A DNA stretch of 64,000 nucleotides. Source: Gammaproteobacteria bacterium (lineage in GTDB: Bacteria > Pseudomonadota > Gammaproteobacteria > Xanthomonadales > SZUA-36). A program made the position numbers and the translations under genes. This document shows, piece after piece, positions 16,801-23,877 of this stretch. The notes beneath the pieces are model-generated. The model ran no database searches. It was not told the DNA's origin and saw only the letters and a program-made list of their open reading frames with translations. Location of the stretch: the NCBI GenBank assembly GCA_030428105.1, contig JAUIBE010000002.1, positions 186,001-250,000 on the forward strand, read 5' to 3'. Positions within the stretch are counted from its first letter, which is position 1, and every line of letters begins with the position of its first letter.

Positions 16801-19326
16801 GAATTGCCCGAGCCCAGCGAACTAGATGGACTCGATCGCGAGGTGCTGGAGATCTTCCTCAGCGAATCCACCGAGGTCCTGGAGCGCTGCGACACCATCC
16901 TGAACACCTGGCGCGACAAGCTCACCGACAACAAGCTGGTGCAGAACCTGCAGCGCGAGATCCATACCTTCAAGGGCGGCGCGCGCATGGCCGGGCTGAA
17001 GCCGCTGGGCGACCTCAGCCACGCGATGGAAACGTTGCTCGAGAAAATCGCGGCCGGCGGCATTCCTTCAACAGTGCAGGCGGTACAGGCACTGGAAGAA
17101 GGCTGCGACCGGCTGAATATCTGGGTGGAGATGCTTCACGACGACCGCTTGCCGGAAGACGGCGGCTCGTTGGAGCGCTTCAATCAGAAAGTCGAATTGC
17201 TTACCTCCGGACGGATTGAGAAAACCGTCGAGCCGCGACCACCTGTCGAGCAAGCGCCCGAGACACCGGCGCCACTGGAAAGCACGGCTGACGCCAGCGC
17301 AAGGCATGCCGCAGCCGACCAGCCGGTTGAGGCCGAAGCCCAGGAAAGCGCCCCGGAAGAAGCCGCCGTTCCCGCCGTCGAGCGCGTCCCTGGCCTCGCC
17401 CCGGTACAGACCGAGATCGACAAGCTGGAATCGCTGTCCAGGGAATTCCGCGAGATCAGCGACCACACCACCGGCGACGACGAGGTGCCGGCTGGCGCGC
17501 AGATCCGCGTGGCCGCCAGCCTGATGGATAACCTGGTCAACTACTCGGGCGAAATCAGCATCTACCGCGCTCGGCTGGAAGAACAGCTCAGCACGGTGCG
17601 CTTCAACCTCAAGGAAGTGGACCAGACCGTCGCGCGGCTCAACGAGCAGCTGCGCAAGATGGAGATGGAAACCGAGGCGCAGATGCTGTCGCGTTACCAG
17701 AACGCCTCGACCAAGGCCTCTTCCGAATTCGACCCGCTGGAACTCGACCGCTTTTCCAACATCCAGCAGGTTTCGCGCGGCTTGACCGAAACCGTCAGCG
17801 ACCTGCTCAACCTGCACGAGATGCTCGACGAATCGGTGCGCCAGGCCGAAAACCTGCTGAGTTCGCAGTCGCGGGTCAGCGCCGACCTGCAGGACGGCCT
17901 GATGCAAACCCGCATGACGCCGTTCGCCAGCGCTGCGCCGCGCATGCGCCGCGTGGTGCGGGCAGCCGCTGCCGAAACCAGCAAGAAGGCGCGCCTGCGC
18001 CTGATGACCGGCGGCACCAGCGATCGCCTCGACCGCAACGTGCTGGAGCGCATCACCGCGCCGATGGAGCACATGCTGCGCAACGCGGTGGTGCATGGCA
18101 TCGAAGCAAGCGACGTGCGCCGCAAGGCGGGCAAGCCGGAAGAAGGCGTGATCACCGTCACGGTTTCCGCCGAGATGACCGAGTTTGTCATCCGCGTGCA
18201 GGATGATGGTGGCGGCCTCGACCTGGAAGCCATCCGCAAGCGCGCAATTGAGCGCGGCATGATCGGCAAGAACGAGAACGTTTCACCGCGCCAACTGGCC
18301 CGCTTCATTCTCGACAGCGGCTTCTCCACCAGCAAGAAAGTCACCGGCCTGGCCGGCCGCGGTGTTGGCATGGACGTGGTCAACAGCGAGATCAAGCAAA
18401 TTGGCGGCTCGCTGGAAATTGCCACCGAGGCTGGCAAGGGTACGCGCTTTACCGTGCGCATCCCGTTCAGCCTGGCGGTGATGCAGGCCATCGGCGTGAG
18501 CCTGGGCGGTCACCCCTACCTGGTGCCGCTCAACTCGGTGGCCGGCGTCGGCCGCATGACGCCCTCGGATTACAGCAAGCTGATCAAGCGCGATTCGCCC
18601 ACTTACGAGTTTGCCGGCGAAAGCTACCCGTTGATGGAAATGGGCCCGCTGCTGGGGGTGAAACCCGAGCCGCTGGAAAGCGAAAACGTTTCGCTGCTGA
18701 TGATCGATACCGGCGAGGCGCGCGCCGCCTTCCGCATTTCCGACCTGCGCGGCCACCAGGAAGTGGTGGTCAAGCCCATCGGCCCGCAGATCAGCAGCAT
18801 CCCGGGCATCCTCGGCGGCACCATTTCCGGCGATGGGCGGGTGATCCTGATCCTCGATGTCGGCCCGTTGATCCGCAGCGGTGCAGAACGCGCGGTGGCG
18901 CCGATTGAGCCGGTGGCAGAAGAACCGGAAGACCTGCGTCCGCCGCTGGTCATGGTGATTGACGATTCCATCACCATGCGCAAGGTCACCACCCGCGTGC
19001 TGGAAAGCCACGCGCTGAAAGTGATGACCGCCAAAGACGGCGTCGACGCGATTGAAAAATTGCACGAGACCATCCCCGACCTGATCCTGCTGGATATCGA
19101 AATGCCGCGGATGGATGGCTACGAACTGGCCGAGCACATACGTTCCGACTCGCGCCTGCGCAAAGTGCCGATCATCATGGTGACTTCGCGCGCGGGGCAA
19201 AAACACCGCAAGCGGGCGCGCAACCTGGGCGTCAATGGCTACCTCACCAAGCCGTACCAGGAAAATGAACTGATTGAATCGGTGGGTGACCTCCTGGCCA
19301 GGAACCTGAGCAAGAAGGGGGAGTAA
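13810..19326 (+). CDS. chpA: Hybrid chemotaxis histidine kinase ChpA
   Basis: The 1838-residue CheA-type kinase has a long N-terminal region of degenerate Hpt-like helices, then at least three histidine-containing Hpt domains: HTLKGSGRM (about H663), AHSLVGSLA (about H843) and HTFKGGARM (about H1052). They are separated by Pro/Ala/Glu-rich linkers. Kinase follows: a dimerisation helix pair, the N box HMLRNAVVHGIE (about 1420), DDGGGLD (about 1465), a CheW-like domain (about 1545-1690) and a C-terminal receiver (phospho-Asp in LILLDIEMPRMDGY). It would phosphorylate PilG. Confidence 0.95.
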   Translation: MMLQGSNKSTALSWVREDLDACLQSIRDNLEEYSEDRDERGSLQHVQEKLEQLNLTFLTMQQRGATMLTDEMIAVGGNMLHNGDINMDDSLSALSDAIIVLPSYLDRLQAGHEDLPILLLPTLNELRASYDESLLSEGTLFAPDLEVTIPDLLGEPDEAVSPNDWPGFAQRVRSQYQTALLNWLKEQSNADQIKPLQQVCRTVYSRAQRRSLRRLWWIADMIMDGLADGQIDIDLPLRRVFARLDLCLKAMVENGQDGPAEDSIIALSRALLFHVAQSRQGHESVDQLRKLFRVDEIIPDRDALLRARGAVTGRDARLFHSIGQAIREEMASIKDSLDMELRTGRIDADSRSSIVSSLIQLSDTLHMLDLPVPANALQELLPSLELTREVENFELDSPLLNLAQQLLEVESILDKHIQQLGEPIDEKEESSNIKLPRYEQRQIFSRMLDEAVTSLHAAQDAIRERLDGNAEADYSSHLVQISGAMHVSGNGEVAKLTDKMERAFNAALFEGGPSREEPGVSLILLTDAVAALELFLTGSRDEQADNLRFLDIMQDRLEGLPEATGKGEAVASTVVRMPAQPVRKAEPDAPKPAAESSTPAPAAPGAVAVSGKDTLPPPIDASMQEIFLEEYESVMQDLHRQVSQWLADPSAQKPLEEVRRGFHTLKGSGRMVGAKEVGDFCWRVEDLLNRVIEGKVDSAGNFQRFLATALAALPHLKSRMVQQATDLHADTVQKLSDAARNLARGGDLNIEALAALVPAMETAQGSTPPPQAEPPQADPQQAEPEQPETEAQAEAEAGEDIDPTLLQLMSGEIRQYLEALEPFVTAAESGTPLKVGIDQVRTAHSLVGSLALAPAGDEAQLAAALERYLQAQSWADQRPSEAAAVTLRAAMDRFRARLAVLDGSAQADSFASEDTALLEKLDALRTGTKAGDKAAAEQTAEKPQEEKPAEAAPEDTGEQAAEPTEQAAPEAQQPAEETPQAAVEAPAEEAPIEEAPEELPEPSELDGLDREVLEIFLSESTEVLERCDTILNTWRDKLTDNKLVQNLQREIHTFKGGARMAGLKPLGDLSHAMETLLEKIAAGGIPSTVQAVQALEEGCDRLNIWVEMLHDDRLPEDGGSLERFNQKVELLTSGRIEKTVEPRPPVEQAPETPAPLESTADASARHAAADQPVEAEAQESAPEEAAVPAVERVPGLAPVQTEIDKLESLSREFREISDHTTGDDEVPAGAQIRVAASLMDNLVNYSGEISIYRARLEEQLSTVRFNLKEVDQTVARLNEQLRKMEMETEAQMLSRYQNASTKASSEFDPLELDRFSNIQQVSRGLTETVSDLLNLHEMLDESVRQAENLLSSQSRVSADLQDGLMQTRMTPFASAAPRMRRVVRAAAAETSKKARLRLMTGGTSDRLDRNVLERITAPMEHMLRNAVVHGIEASDVRRKAGKPEEGVITVTVSAEMTEFVIRVQDDGGGLDLEAIRKRAIERGMIGKNENVSPRQLARFILDSGFSTSKKVTGLAGRGVGMDVVNSEIKQIGGSLEIATEAGKGTRFTVRIPFSLAVMQAIGVSLGGHPYLVPLNSVAGVGRMTPSDYSKLIKRDSPTYEFAGESYPLMEMGPLLGVKPEPLESENVSLLMIDTGEARAAFRISDLRGHQEVVVKPIGPQISSIPGILGGTISGDGRVILILDVGPLIRSGAERAVAPIEPVAEEPEDLRPPLVMVIDDSITMRKVTTRVLESHALKVMTAKDGVDAIEKLHETIPDLILLDIEMPRMDGYELAEHIRSDSRLRKVPIIMVTSRAGQKHRKRARNLGVNGYLTKPYQENELIESVGDLLARNLSKKGE

Positions 19327-19327
19327 A

Positions 19328-20038
19328 ATGCCCACTACTGCAAAGAAAACTGCAAAAAAATCTGCTAAAAAGGCAGCCAGGAAGACCGCTAAAAAAGCCA
19401 CCAGGAATACGGCCCCTAAAAAGGCCACTACAAAGAGCACCCGGAAGAAAGTGAAAAAGGCCGCAACGCGGAAGGTATCCGCCAGCAAAGCTGACAATAA
19501 ACGAACCCCGGCGCCCAGCGCCGCCGGCCGGCAAACCGCCGCCAGGAACGAGGACGCCAGCGTGCACTGCACCGTGGCCTCCACCGGCGAGTGGTCGATG
19601 GTGCTGCCCACAAGCACCATTGCCGAGATTACTGATTACGTCCAGCCAGCGCCGCTGGAAAACGCTCCGGAATGGCTGCTTGGCCAGGTCGAGTGGGAAG
19701 ACTGGCAGGTACCGGTCATCAGCTACGGCGCCCTGATCGACGGCGCCGAGCCCGACACCGCCACCCCCACCTCACGCATCATGGTGGTGAAATCGCTGTC
19801 GAGCACCTCGCGCGTCCCGTTTATCGGCGTGCTGGTCAGCCGCATTCCTAAACTCACCAAGGTTTCACAGTCCGACATGGAAGTGACCGGCGATGATGGC
19901 GCCGCCCAGGGCGTGCACTGCAAGCTCAAGCTGGGCGAGCAGGCCGCAGTGATTCCTGACCTGGAGCGCCTCAGCCAGCTGGTAGGCCACGCCGCTTACG
20001 GCACGGTCGACAAGCAGGGCACGGTCGCCCAGGCCTGA
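19328..20038 (+). CDS. CheW/ChpC-like protein with histone H1-like N-terminal tail
   Basis: The 236-residue protein starts one base after the chpA stop, so it belongs to the pil-chp operon. Residues 75-230 look like a CheW-fold domain (ASTGEWSMVLPTSTIAEITD, then LLGQVEWEDWQVPVISYGAL), in the place of ChpC. Residues 1-50 are unlike any CheW: 17 Lys and 4 Arg in an (A/T)KK(A/T) pattern, as in histone H1 tails, HctB or AlgP. The reading frame is intact. The tail could bind nucleic acid or acidic protein surfaces; which one is unknown. Confidence 0.85.
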   Translation: MPTTAKKTAKKSAKKAARKTAKKATRNTAPKKATTKSTRKKVKKAATRKVSASKADNKRTPAPSAAGRQTAARNEDASVHCTVASTGEWSMVLPTSTIAEITDYVQPAPLENAPEWLLGQVEWEDWQVPVISYGALIDGAEPDTATPTSRIMVVKSLSSTSRVPFIGVLVSRIPKLTKVSQSDMEVTGDDGAAQGVHCKLKLGEQAAVIPDLERLSQLVGHAAYGTVDKQGTVAQA

Positions 20039-20044
20039 TCGCCG

Positions 20045-20767
20045 CTAGGCGAAATCCCCCGCCACCGACTGCAGCACCGCGATGGCCGCCGGGCCGGCGG
20101 TTTCCGTGCGCAGTATGCGTGGCCCCATGGAAACGGCAGTCACACCATTGCCCGTCGCCATGGCCAATTCGGATTCACTGAAGCCGCCCTCGGGTCCAAT
20201 GGCCAGGTCAAGCGCCTGTGCCGGCGCAACCCTGGCCAACGATTCCGCTGCAGCCGCGTCCAGCACCAGGCGCGTGCCCGGGCCTTTCGACCAGGTTTCC
20301 AGGGTAATTGGCGCGCGCAGTTCAGGCACCGTGGCGCGCCCGCATTGCTCGCTGGCGGAAGTGAGAACCCCTTGCCAGTGCGCCATGCGTTTTGCCAGCC
20401 GTTCGCCCTTGAGGCGAAGCTCAACCCGCTCGCTGGTCAGCAACTGGATGGCATGCACCCCCAGCTCGGTGGCTTTCTGCAGGCTGTAGTCCATGCGCTC
20501 GCCGCGACTCAGCGCCTGGCTGAGCGTCAGCTTCAAAGGGGATTCGCAGCCATTGGACGTTCGCTCAATGACTCGCGCCACTACCTGCCCCCGCGAGAAC
20601 GCTTCAAGACGGCAGGCATAGTCGTGCCCGTCGCCATTGAACAACACCACCTCCGCGCCCTCAGAAAGGCGCAGCACGCGCGAAAGATAGTGGGCGGCGT
20701 TCCCCTCCAGTGTTATGGCGTCATCGACGCTCGCCTCAAATGGTGCAAACAGCCTGTGCGTTCTCAA
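20045..20767 (-). CDS. rsmE: 16S rRNA (uracil1498-N3)-methyltransferase RsmE
   Basis: The 240-residue SPOUT-fold methyltransferase has the knot signature IGPEGGFSESELAMA and, near its end, GPRILRTETAGPAAIAVLQ. The N terminus MRTHRLFAPF fits the family exactly and is encoded with a TTG start. It converges with the chpC-like gene with six bases between stops and is divergent from hisN. Confidence 0.95.
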   Translation of the reverse strand: MRTHRLFAPFEASVDDAITLEGNAAHYLSRVLRLSEGAEVVLFNGDGHDYACRLEAFSRGQVVARVIERTSNGCESPLKLTLSQALSRGERMDYSLQKATELGVHAIQLLTSERVELRLKGERLAKRMAHWQGVLTSASEQCGRATVPELRAPITLETWSKGPGTRLVLDAAAAESLARVAPAQALDLAIGPEGGFSESELAMATGNGVTAVSMGPRILRTETAGPAAIAVLQSVAGDFA

Positions 20768-20847
20768 TGCGGGTTCCCGAAGACGTCATCCGAGCCTGAT
20801 ATCATATGCCGCTTTCCGGCGCGCCGGGCTTCAAGGTTTACCGTTCC

Positions 20848-21636
20848 ATGCTCGATCTAGAACACGCCAGGGACGTCGCGGTGCAGGCGGCCAACGCGGC
20901 ATCGAAAGTCATCATGCGTTATTTCCAGGGAGATTTCGACGTCGAAATCAAGGCCGACCAGACGCCGGTCACCGTGGCCGACCGAATGGCCGAAGACGTG
21001 ATCCGCGAAACCCTGATGAAGGCCTTCCCCGGCCACACCATCCACGGCGAAGAACGCGGCGTGTCGCGCGGTGATGAGACCGGCGAGGACTGCACCTGGC
21101 TGGTCGACCCGATTGACGGCACCAAGAGCTTTGTGCGGGGCTACGGCATGTTCTCCTGCCAGATTGCCCTGAGGTACCAGGGGCGCCTGGTGGTAGGCGT
21201 GTCCACCGCCCCCGCGCACAAGGAGCAGGCCCTGGCCATCAAGGGCCAGGGCGCCACCCTCGACGGCAAGCCGCTGCAGGTCAGCGATGCCGCCACGATC
21301 GAAGATGCCGCCATTTCCACCGGCAACATCCGCAGCCTGGCCGCTTCCGGGCAGTGGAGCGCGATGGGAAAAATCATGGCGCGCGCACGCACCACGCGTG
21401 GTTACGGTGATTACTACCACTACCACCGCCTGGCTGCCGGACAGGTGGACGCCATCATCGAGTCCGACCTCAACATCCTCGACATTGCCGCGCTGACCGT
21501 GATCGTCCGCGAGGCCGGCGGCGTGATCACCGACCTGGATGGAAAACCGATCAACATGAACACCACCTCGGTGCTGGCGGCCAATCCGACGCTGCACGCC
21601 GTGCTGCTGGAAGCCCTTGGCGAGGACCACGAATGA
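20848..21636 (+). CDS. hisN: Histidinol-phosphatase, inositol-monophosphatase type (HisN)
   Basis: The 262-residue protein has the metal-binding boxes HGEERG (E68, E69) and WLVDPIDGTKSF (D87, D90), and the third aspartate in NILDIAALTVIVREAGG. The segment GYGDYYHYHRLAAGQVD is typical of the HisN group. It would dephosphorylate histidinol phosphate. I use the ATG at 20848 because a TATCAT -10-like box (20800-20805) abuts an earlier in-frame ATG. It overlaps cysQ by ATGA. Confidence 0.87.
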   Translation: MLDLEHARDVAVQAANAASKVIMRYFQGDFDVEIKADQTPVTVADRMAEDVIRETLMKAFPGHTIHGEERGVSRGDETGEDCTWLVDPIDGTKSFVRGYGMFSCQIALRYQGRLVVGVSTAPAHKEQALAIKGQGATLDGKPLQVSDAATIEDAAISTGNIRSLAASGQWSAMGKIMARARTTRGYGDYYHYHRLAAGQVDAIIESDLNILDIAALTVIVREAGGVITDLDGKPINMNTTSVLAANPTLHAVLLEALGEDHE

Positions 21637-22451
21637 ACCCAAGTGATTTGAAACGCCTTGTTCCCGCGGTTGCGGACATTGCCCGGCTGGCTGGCGAAGC
21701 CATCCTGACGGTCTACAATGACGAGTTCGACGTGGCGCGCAAGGCGGATGACTCGCCCGTCACCGAGGCCGACCTCGCCAGCCACGATGTAATCGTCAGG
21801 GAACTGGGCAAGCTGACGCCGGGCATTCCGGTGCTTTCCGAGGAAGACGCCGACATCCCGTTCGCCGAGCGTTCTTCCTGGCAACAGTACTGGCTGGTCG
21901 ACCCGCTGGACGGCACCAAGGAATTCGTCAGCCGCAACGGCGAGTTCACCGTCAACATCGCGCTGATCTCGAATCACGAGTCTGTGCTCGGCGTGGTCCA
22001 GGTGCCGGTGACCGGCAACTGCTACTGCGGCTTCGTGGGCCACGGTGCCACGCTGCAGGAAGGCGGCAGCGCACCACGCGACATCCGCGTGCGCGTTCCC
22101 CACGCCGACCCCATCGTGGTGGTTGGCAGTCGCTCCCATGCCAACCCCAAACTCGAGCAGCACCTGCAGCCGCTGGGTAATTACGAACTGGTGAGCATGG
22201 GTAGCTCACTGAAATGCTGCCTGGTGGCCGAGGGCAAGGCCGATTTTTACCCACGCCTGGGCCCCACCTTTGAATGGGACACCGCCGCGGCGCACGCGGT
22301 GGTGGCCGCCGCCGGGGGCCAACTCACCCACTTGGATGGTTCGCCCTTCCTCTACAACACCAAGGAATCGCTGTTGAACCCGGAGTTCCTGGTCACCGGT
22401 GACCCTTCGCCGGATTACCCCAGGTTGTTTGAGGGTTACCAGTCGGAGTAA
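21633..22451 (+). CDS. cysQ: 3'(2'),5'-bisphosphate nucleotidase CysQ
   Basis: The enzyme converts PAP to AMP and recycles the by-product of sulfate assimilation. The 272-residue protein has SEEDADIPF, WLVDPLDGTKEFV and WDTAAAHAVVAAAGG, the three IMPase-family metal sites, with the CysQ-type KEFVSRNGEFTVNIALI. It overlaps hisN by four bases, so the two sister phosphatases are coupled. Confidence 0.94.
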   Translation: MNPSDLKRLVPAVADIARLAGEAILTVYNDEFDVARKADDSPVTEADLASHDVIVRELGKLTPGIPVLSEEDADIPFAERSSWQQYWLVDPLDGTKEFVSRNGEFTVNIALISNHESVLGVVQVPVTGNCYCGFVGHGATLQEGGSAPRDIRVRVPHADPIVVVGSRSHANPKLEQHLQPLGNYELVSMGSSLKCCLVAEGKADFYPRLGPTFEWDTAAAHAVVAAAGGQLTHLDGSPFLYNTKESLLNPEFLVTGDPSPDYPRLFEGYQSE

Positions 22452-22510
22452 TTGCCCTGGCGGGAGGTGGCTGACCACCTCTGCGGCCGGCGCATGCGCT
22501 TCGTAGCCGT

Positions 22511-22606
22511 GGGATGGGGTGCTTCCACCGCGACCTTAAATTACAGGACGTAATTTAAGAGCTACAGGGATGTATTTATGCGTGTCGTGGGGGAAGCACC
22601 CCTCCC
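22511..22606. repeat. Large nested inverted repeat
   Basis: The outer arms GGGGTGCTTCC (22516-22526) and GGAAGCACCCC (22592-22602) are perfect complements. The stem extends inward through GCGAC/GTCGT with a G-U type pair. Inside is a second perfect hairpin, CTTAAATTAC (22535-22544) and GTAATTTAAG (22550-22559), with loop AGGAC. The AT-rich inner stem in a GC-rich chromosome is unusual. It lies directly before the REP-like copy at 22613 and has no coding potential. Confidence 0.75.
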
Positions 22607-22612
22607 GCGGCT

Positions 22613-22713
22613 CCATCTATGCCACCCGTGCAGCGCTTCTGTTTCACCGGTGGGTCCCGGATAAGCCTGTTCGGCTTTCCGGGATGACGGTAGGCGGCTT
22701 TCCGGGATGGCGG
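22613..22713 (+). repeat. Dispersed REP-like element, copy 2
   Basis: The segment is alignable end to end with 1-100. The hairpin arms are TCCCGGATAAGCC (22655-22667) and GGCTTTCCGGGA (22673-22684). Compared with copy 1 both arms changed together (AACGC/GCGTT to AAGCC/GGCTT), so pairing is kept. TTCCGGGATGACGG and TTCCGGGATGGCGG follow at 22677 and 22700. Together with the nested inverted repeat it fills the 273 bases between cysQ and hemJ. Confidence 0.7.
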
Positions 22714-22724
22714 GGTGGCGGGGC

Positions 22725-23138
22725 TCAGGGTTTGAGAACCACCAGCAACACGATGGCGATCAGCAGCAGGGCGGGCGCCTCGTTGAACCAGCGGAACCAG
22801 ACGTGCGAATGCCGCACCTCGTCTTTTGCGAAGCGGCGCACCAGCACCGCGCACCACACGTGGTAGGCCACCAGGGCCAGCACCAGCAGCAACTTCCACT
22901 GCATCCAGTCGTGGCGCAGCCACAGCGGCACATTGACCACCATCAGCACACCAAACAGCAGCGCCAACACGCCGCCGATATGGGTGATGCCCAACAGCTT
23001 GCGCTCCATGATTTTAAAGGTGGCCTGCGTGCCCGGGTCGGTGCTCATGGCGTGGTAAACGAACAGCCTGGGCAGGTAAAACAGGCCGGCAAACCAGGTG
23101 ACCACGAAGATGATATGGAAGGCCTTGAGCCACAACAT
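22725..23138 (-). CDS. hemJ: Protoporphyrinogen IX oxidase HemJ
   Basis: The 137-residue, four-helix membrane protein starts MLWLKAFHIIFVVTWFAGL, which contains the conserved His8 and the motif FYLPRLFVYH; a later WMQWKL carries the conserved Lys. HemJ oxidises protoporphyrinogen IX to protoporphyrin IX in bacteria lacking HemG and HemY. I chose this ATG because it is preceded by GAGG and the longer frame crosses the divergent small-RNA promoter. Confidence 0.93.
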   Translation of the reverse strand: MLWLKAFHIIFVVTWFAGLFYLPRLFVYHAMSTDPGTQATFKIMERKLLGITHIGGVLALLFGVLMVVNVPLWLRHDWMQWKLLLVLALVAYHVWCAVLVRRFAKDEVRHSHVWFRWFNEAPALLLIAIVLLVVLKP

Positions 23139-23167
23139 TCGGCAAATTCCTCGATATTTGACCCCAA

Positions 23168-23173
23168 ATTGTA
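23168..23173 (-). promoter_or_regulatory. Candidate -10 box for hemJ
   Basis: TACAAT on the minus strand lies 29 bases before the hemJ ATG, leaving a leader of about 22 bases that contains the GAGG ribosome-binding site. It lies back to back with the promoter of the small-RNA candidate at 23182-23210. Confidence 0.35.
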
Positions 23174-23181
23174 ACCTTCTC

Positions 23182-23210
23182 TTGACGTAGGGATTCTCGG
23201 CGCGTATAAA
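23182..23210 (+). promoter_or_regulatory. Strong sigma70 promoter of small-RNA candidate 1
   Basis: TTGACG (23182-23187), a 17-base spacer, and TATAAA (23205-23210) match the sigma70 consensus in five of six bases in each box with ideal spacing. The predicted start is near 23218. No open reading frame of useful length begins downstream before the terminator at 23346-23367. Confidence 0.7.
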
Positions 23211-23217
23211 AGCGGGC

Positions 23218-23367
23218 AGCTTTCCGTTACCAAACGCCTGTTTGGTGGCTGGACAAGAAGACCCAGGGGTCTGGCCTGAATAATAAAAACCATAAAAACA
23301 AGAAGAACCATAAAGCGATAACCATGACAATAAAGTGCAGGGACTAAGCGGCTTCGGCCGCTTTTTT
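23218..23367 (+). ncRNA. Candidate small RNA 1 (about 150 nt)
   Basis: Bounded by a near-consensus promoter and an intrinsic terminator. The predicted transcript has hairpin 1 (ACCAAAC 23229-23235 with GTTTGGT 23240-23246) and hairpin 2 (AGACC 23259-23263 with GGTCT 23268-23272). An unstructured A-rich stretch of about 57 bases follows (23279-23335), with many A-purine-N triplets, the kind of sequence Hfq binds on its distal face. Within it AACCAT occurs three times (23288, 23306, 23320). The only short frame starts ATGACAATAAAG and has seven codons. No RNA family is recognised. Confidence 0.6.
23346..23367 (+). terminator. Rho-independent terminator of small-RNA candidate 1
   Basis: Perfect 7-bp stem AAGCGGC/GCCGCTT with the stable UUCG tetraloop, followed by a run of T. 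This is one of only two clear intrinsic terminators I see in the window. Confidence 0.85.
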
Positions 23368-23470
23368 GTTGCCCGCATGCGCCGGACGCAGCGTCCGCAG
23401 ACATTGATTTGAGCACGCGCAACCACCATTATTGAGGCACCCAGGAACGCACACCCGGTGTGCCCGAATC

Positions 23471-23863
23471 GTGACTCGCAACGTGACACAGGAAACCCAG
23501 ACAAATACCGAACCGGCCATCGCAGCGCCCGCCCTCGAGGGCGTGCAGTTTACCGATGCGGCCGCCCGCAAAGTGCAGGAGCTGGTGCTCGAAGAAGGCA
23601 ACCCGGCGCTGATGCTGCGGGTGTACATTTCGGGCGGCGGCTGTTCCGGTTTCCAGTATGGATTCAGCTTTGATGAAAACCGCGCCGAAGACGACATCGC
23701 GGTGGACAACGAGGGCATGACCCTGCTGATCGATCCACTCAGCTTCCAGTACCTGATGGGTGCGGAAGTGGACTACTCGGAAACGCTGCAGGGCGCGCAA
23801 TTCGTGATTCGCAACCCCAATGCCGCCACCACCTGCGGCTGCGGCTCGTCGTTCTCGGTTTAA
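23471..23863 (+). CDS. erpA: Iron-sulfur cluster insertion protein ErpA (A-type carrier)
   Basis: The A-type carrier has the three cluster cysteines in [11 protein letters not shown] (C58) and CGCGSSF (C122, C124), counted from the GTG at 23471, which gives 130 residues. An upstream in-frame ATG at 23432 is possible but adds a non-conserved, basic segment. The sequence [19 protein letters not shown] and the [12 protein letters not shown] block favour ErpA over IscA. It delivers [4Fe-4S] or [2Fe-2S] clusters to apoproteins. Confidence 0.92.
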   Translation: MTRNVTQETQTNTEPAIAAPALEGVQFTDAAARKVQELVLEEGNPALMLRVYISGGGCSGFQYGFSFDENRAEDDIAVDNEGMTLLIDPLSFQYLMGAEVDYSETLQGAQFVIRNPNAATTCGCGSSFSV

Positions 23864-23877
23864 CCACGGCCCGCCCC

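Noticed and set aside
19328-19500. Horizontal insertion or frameshift explaining the lysine tail
   Set aside because: The frame is continuous, the start is directly coupled to chpA, and the lower GC follows from Lys codons.
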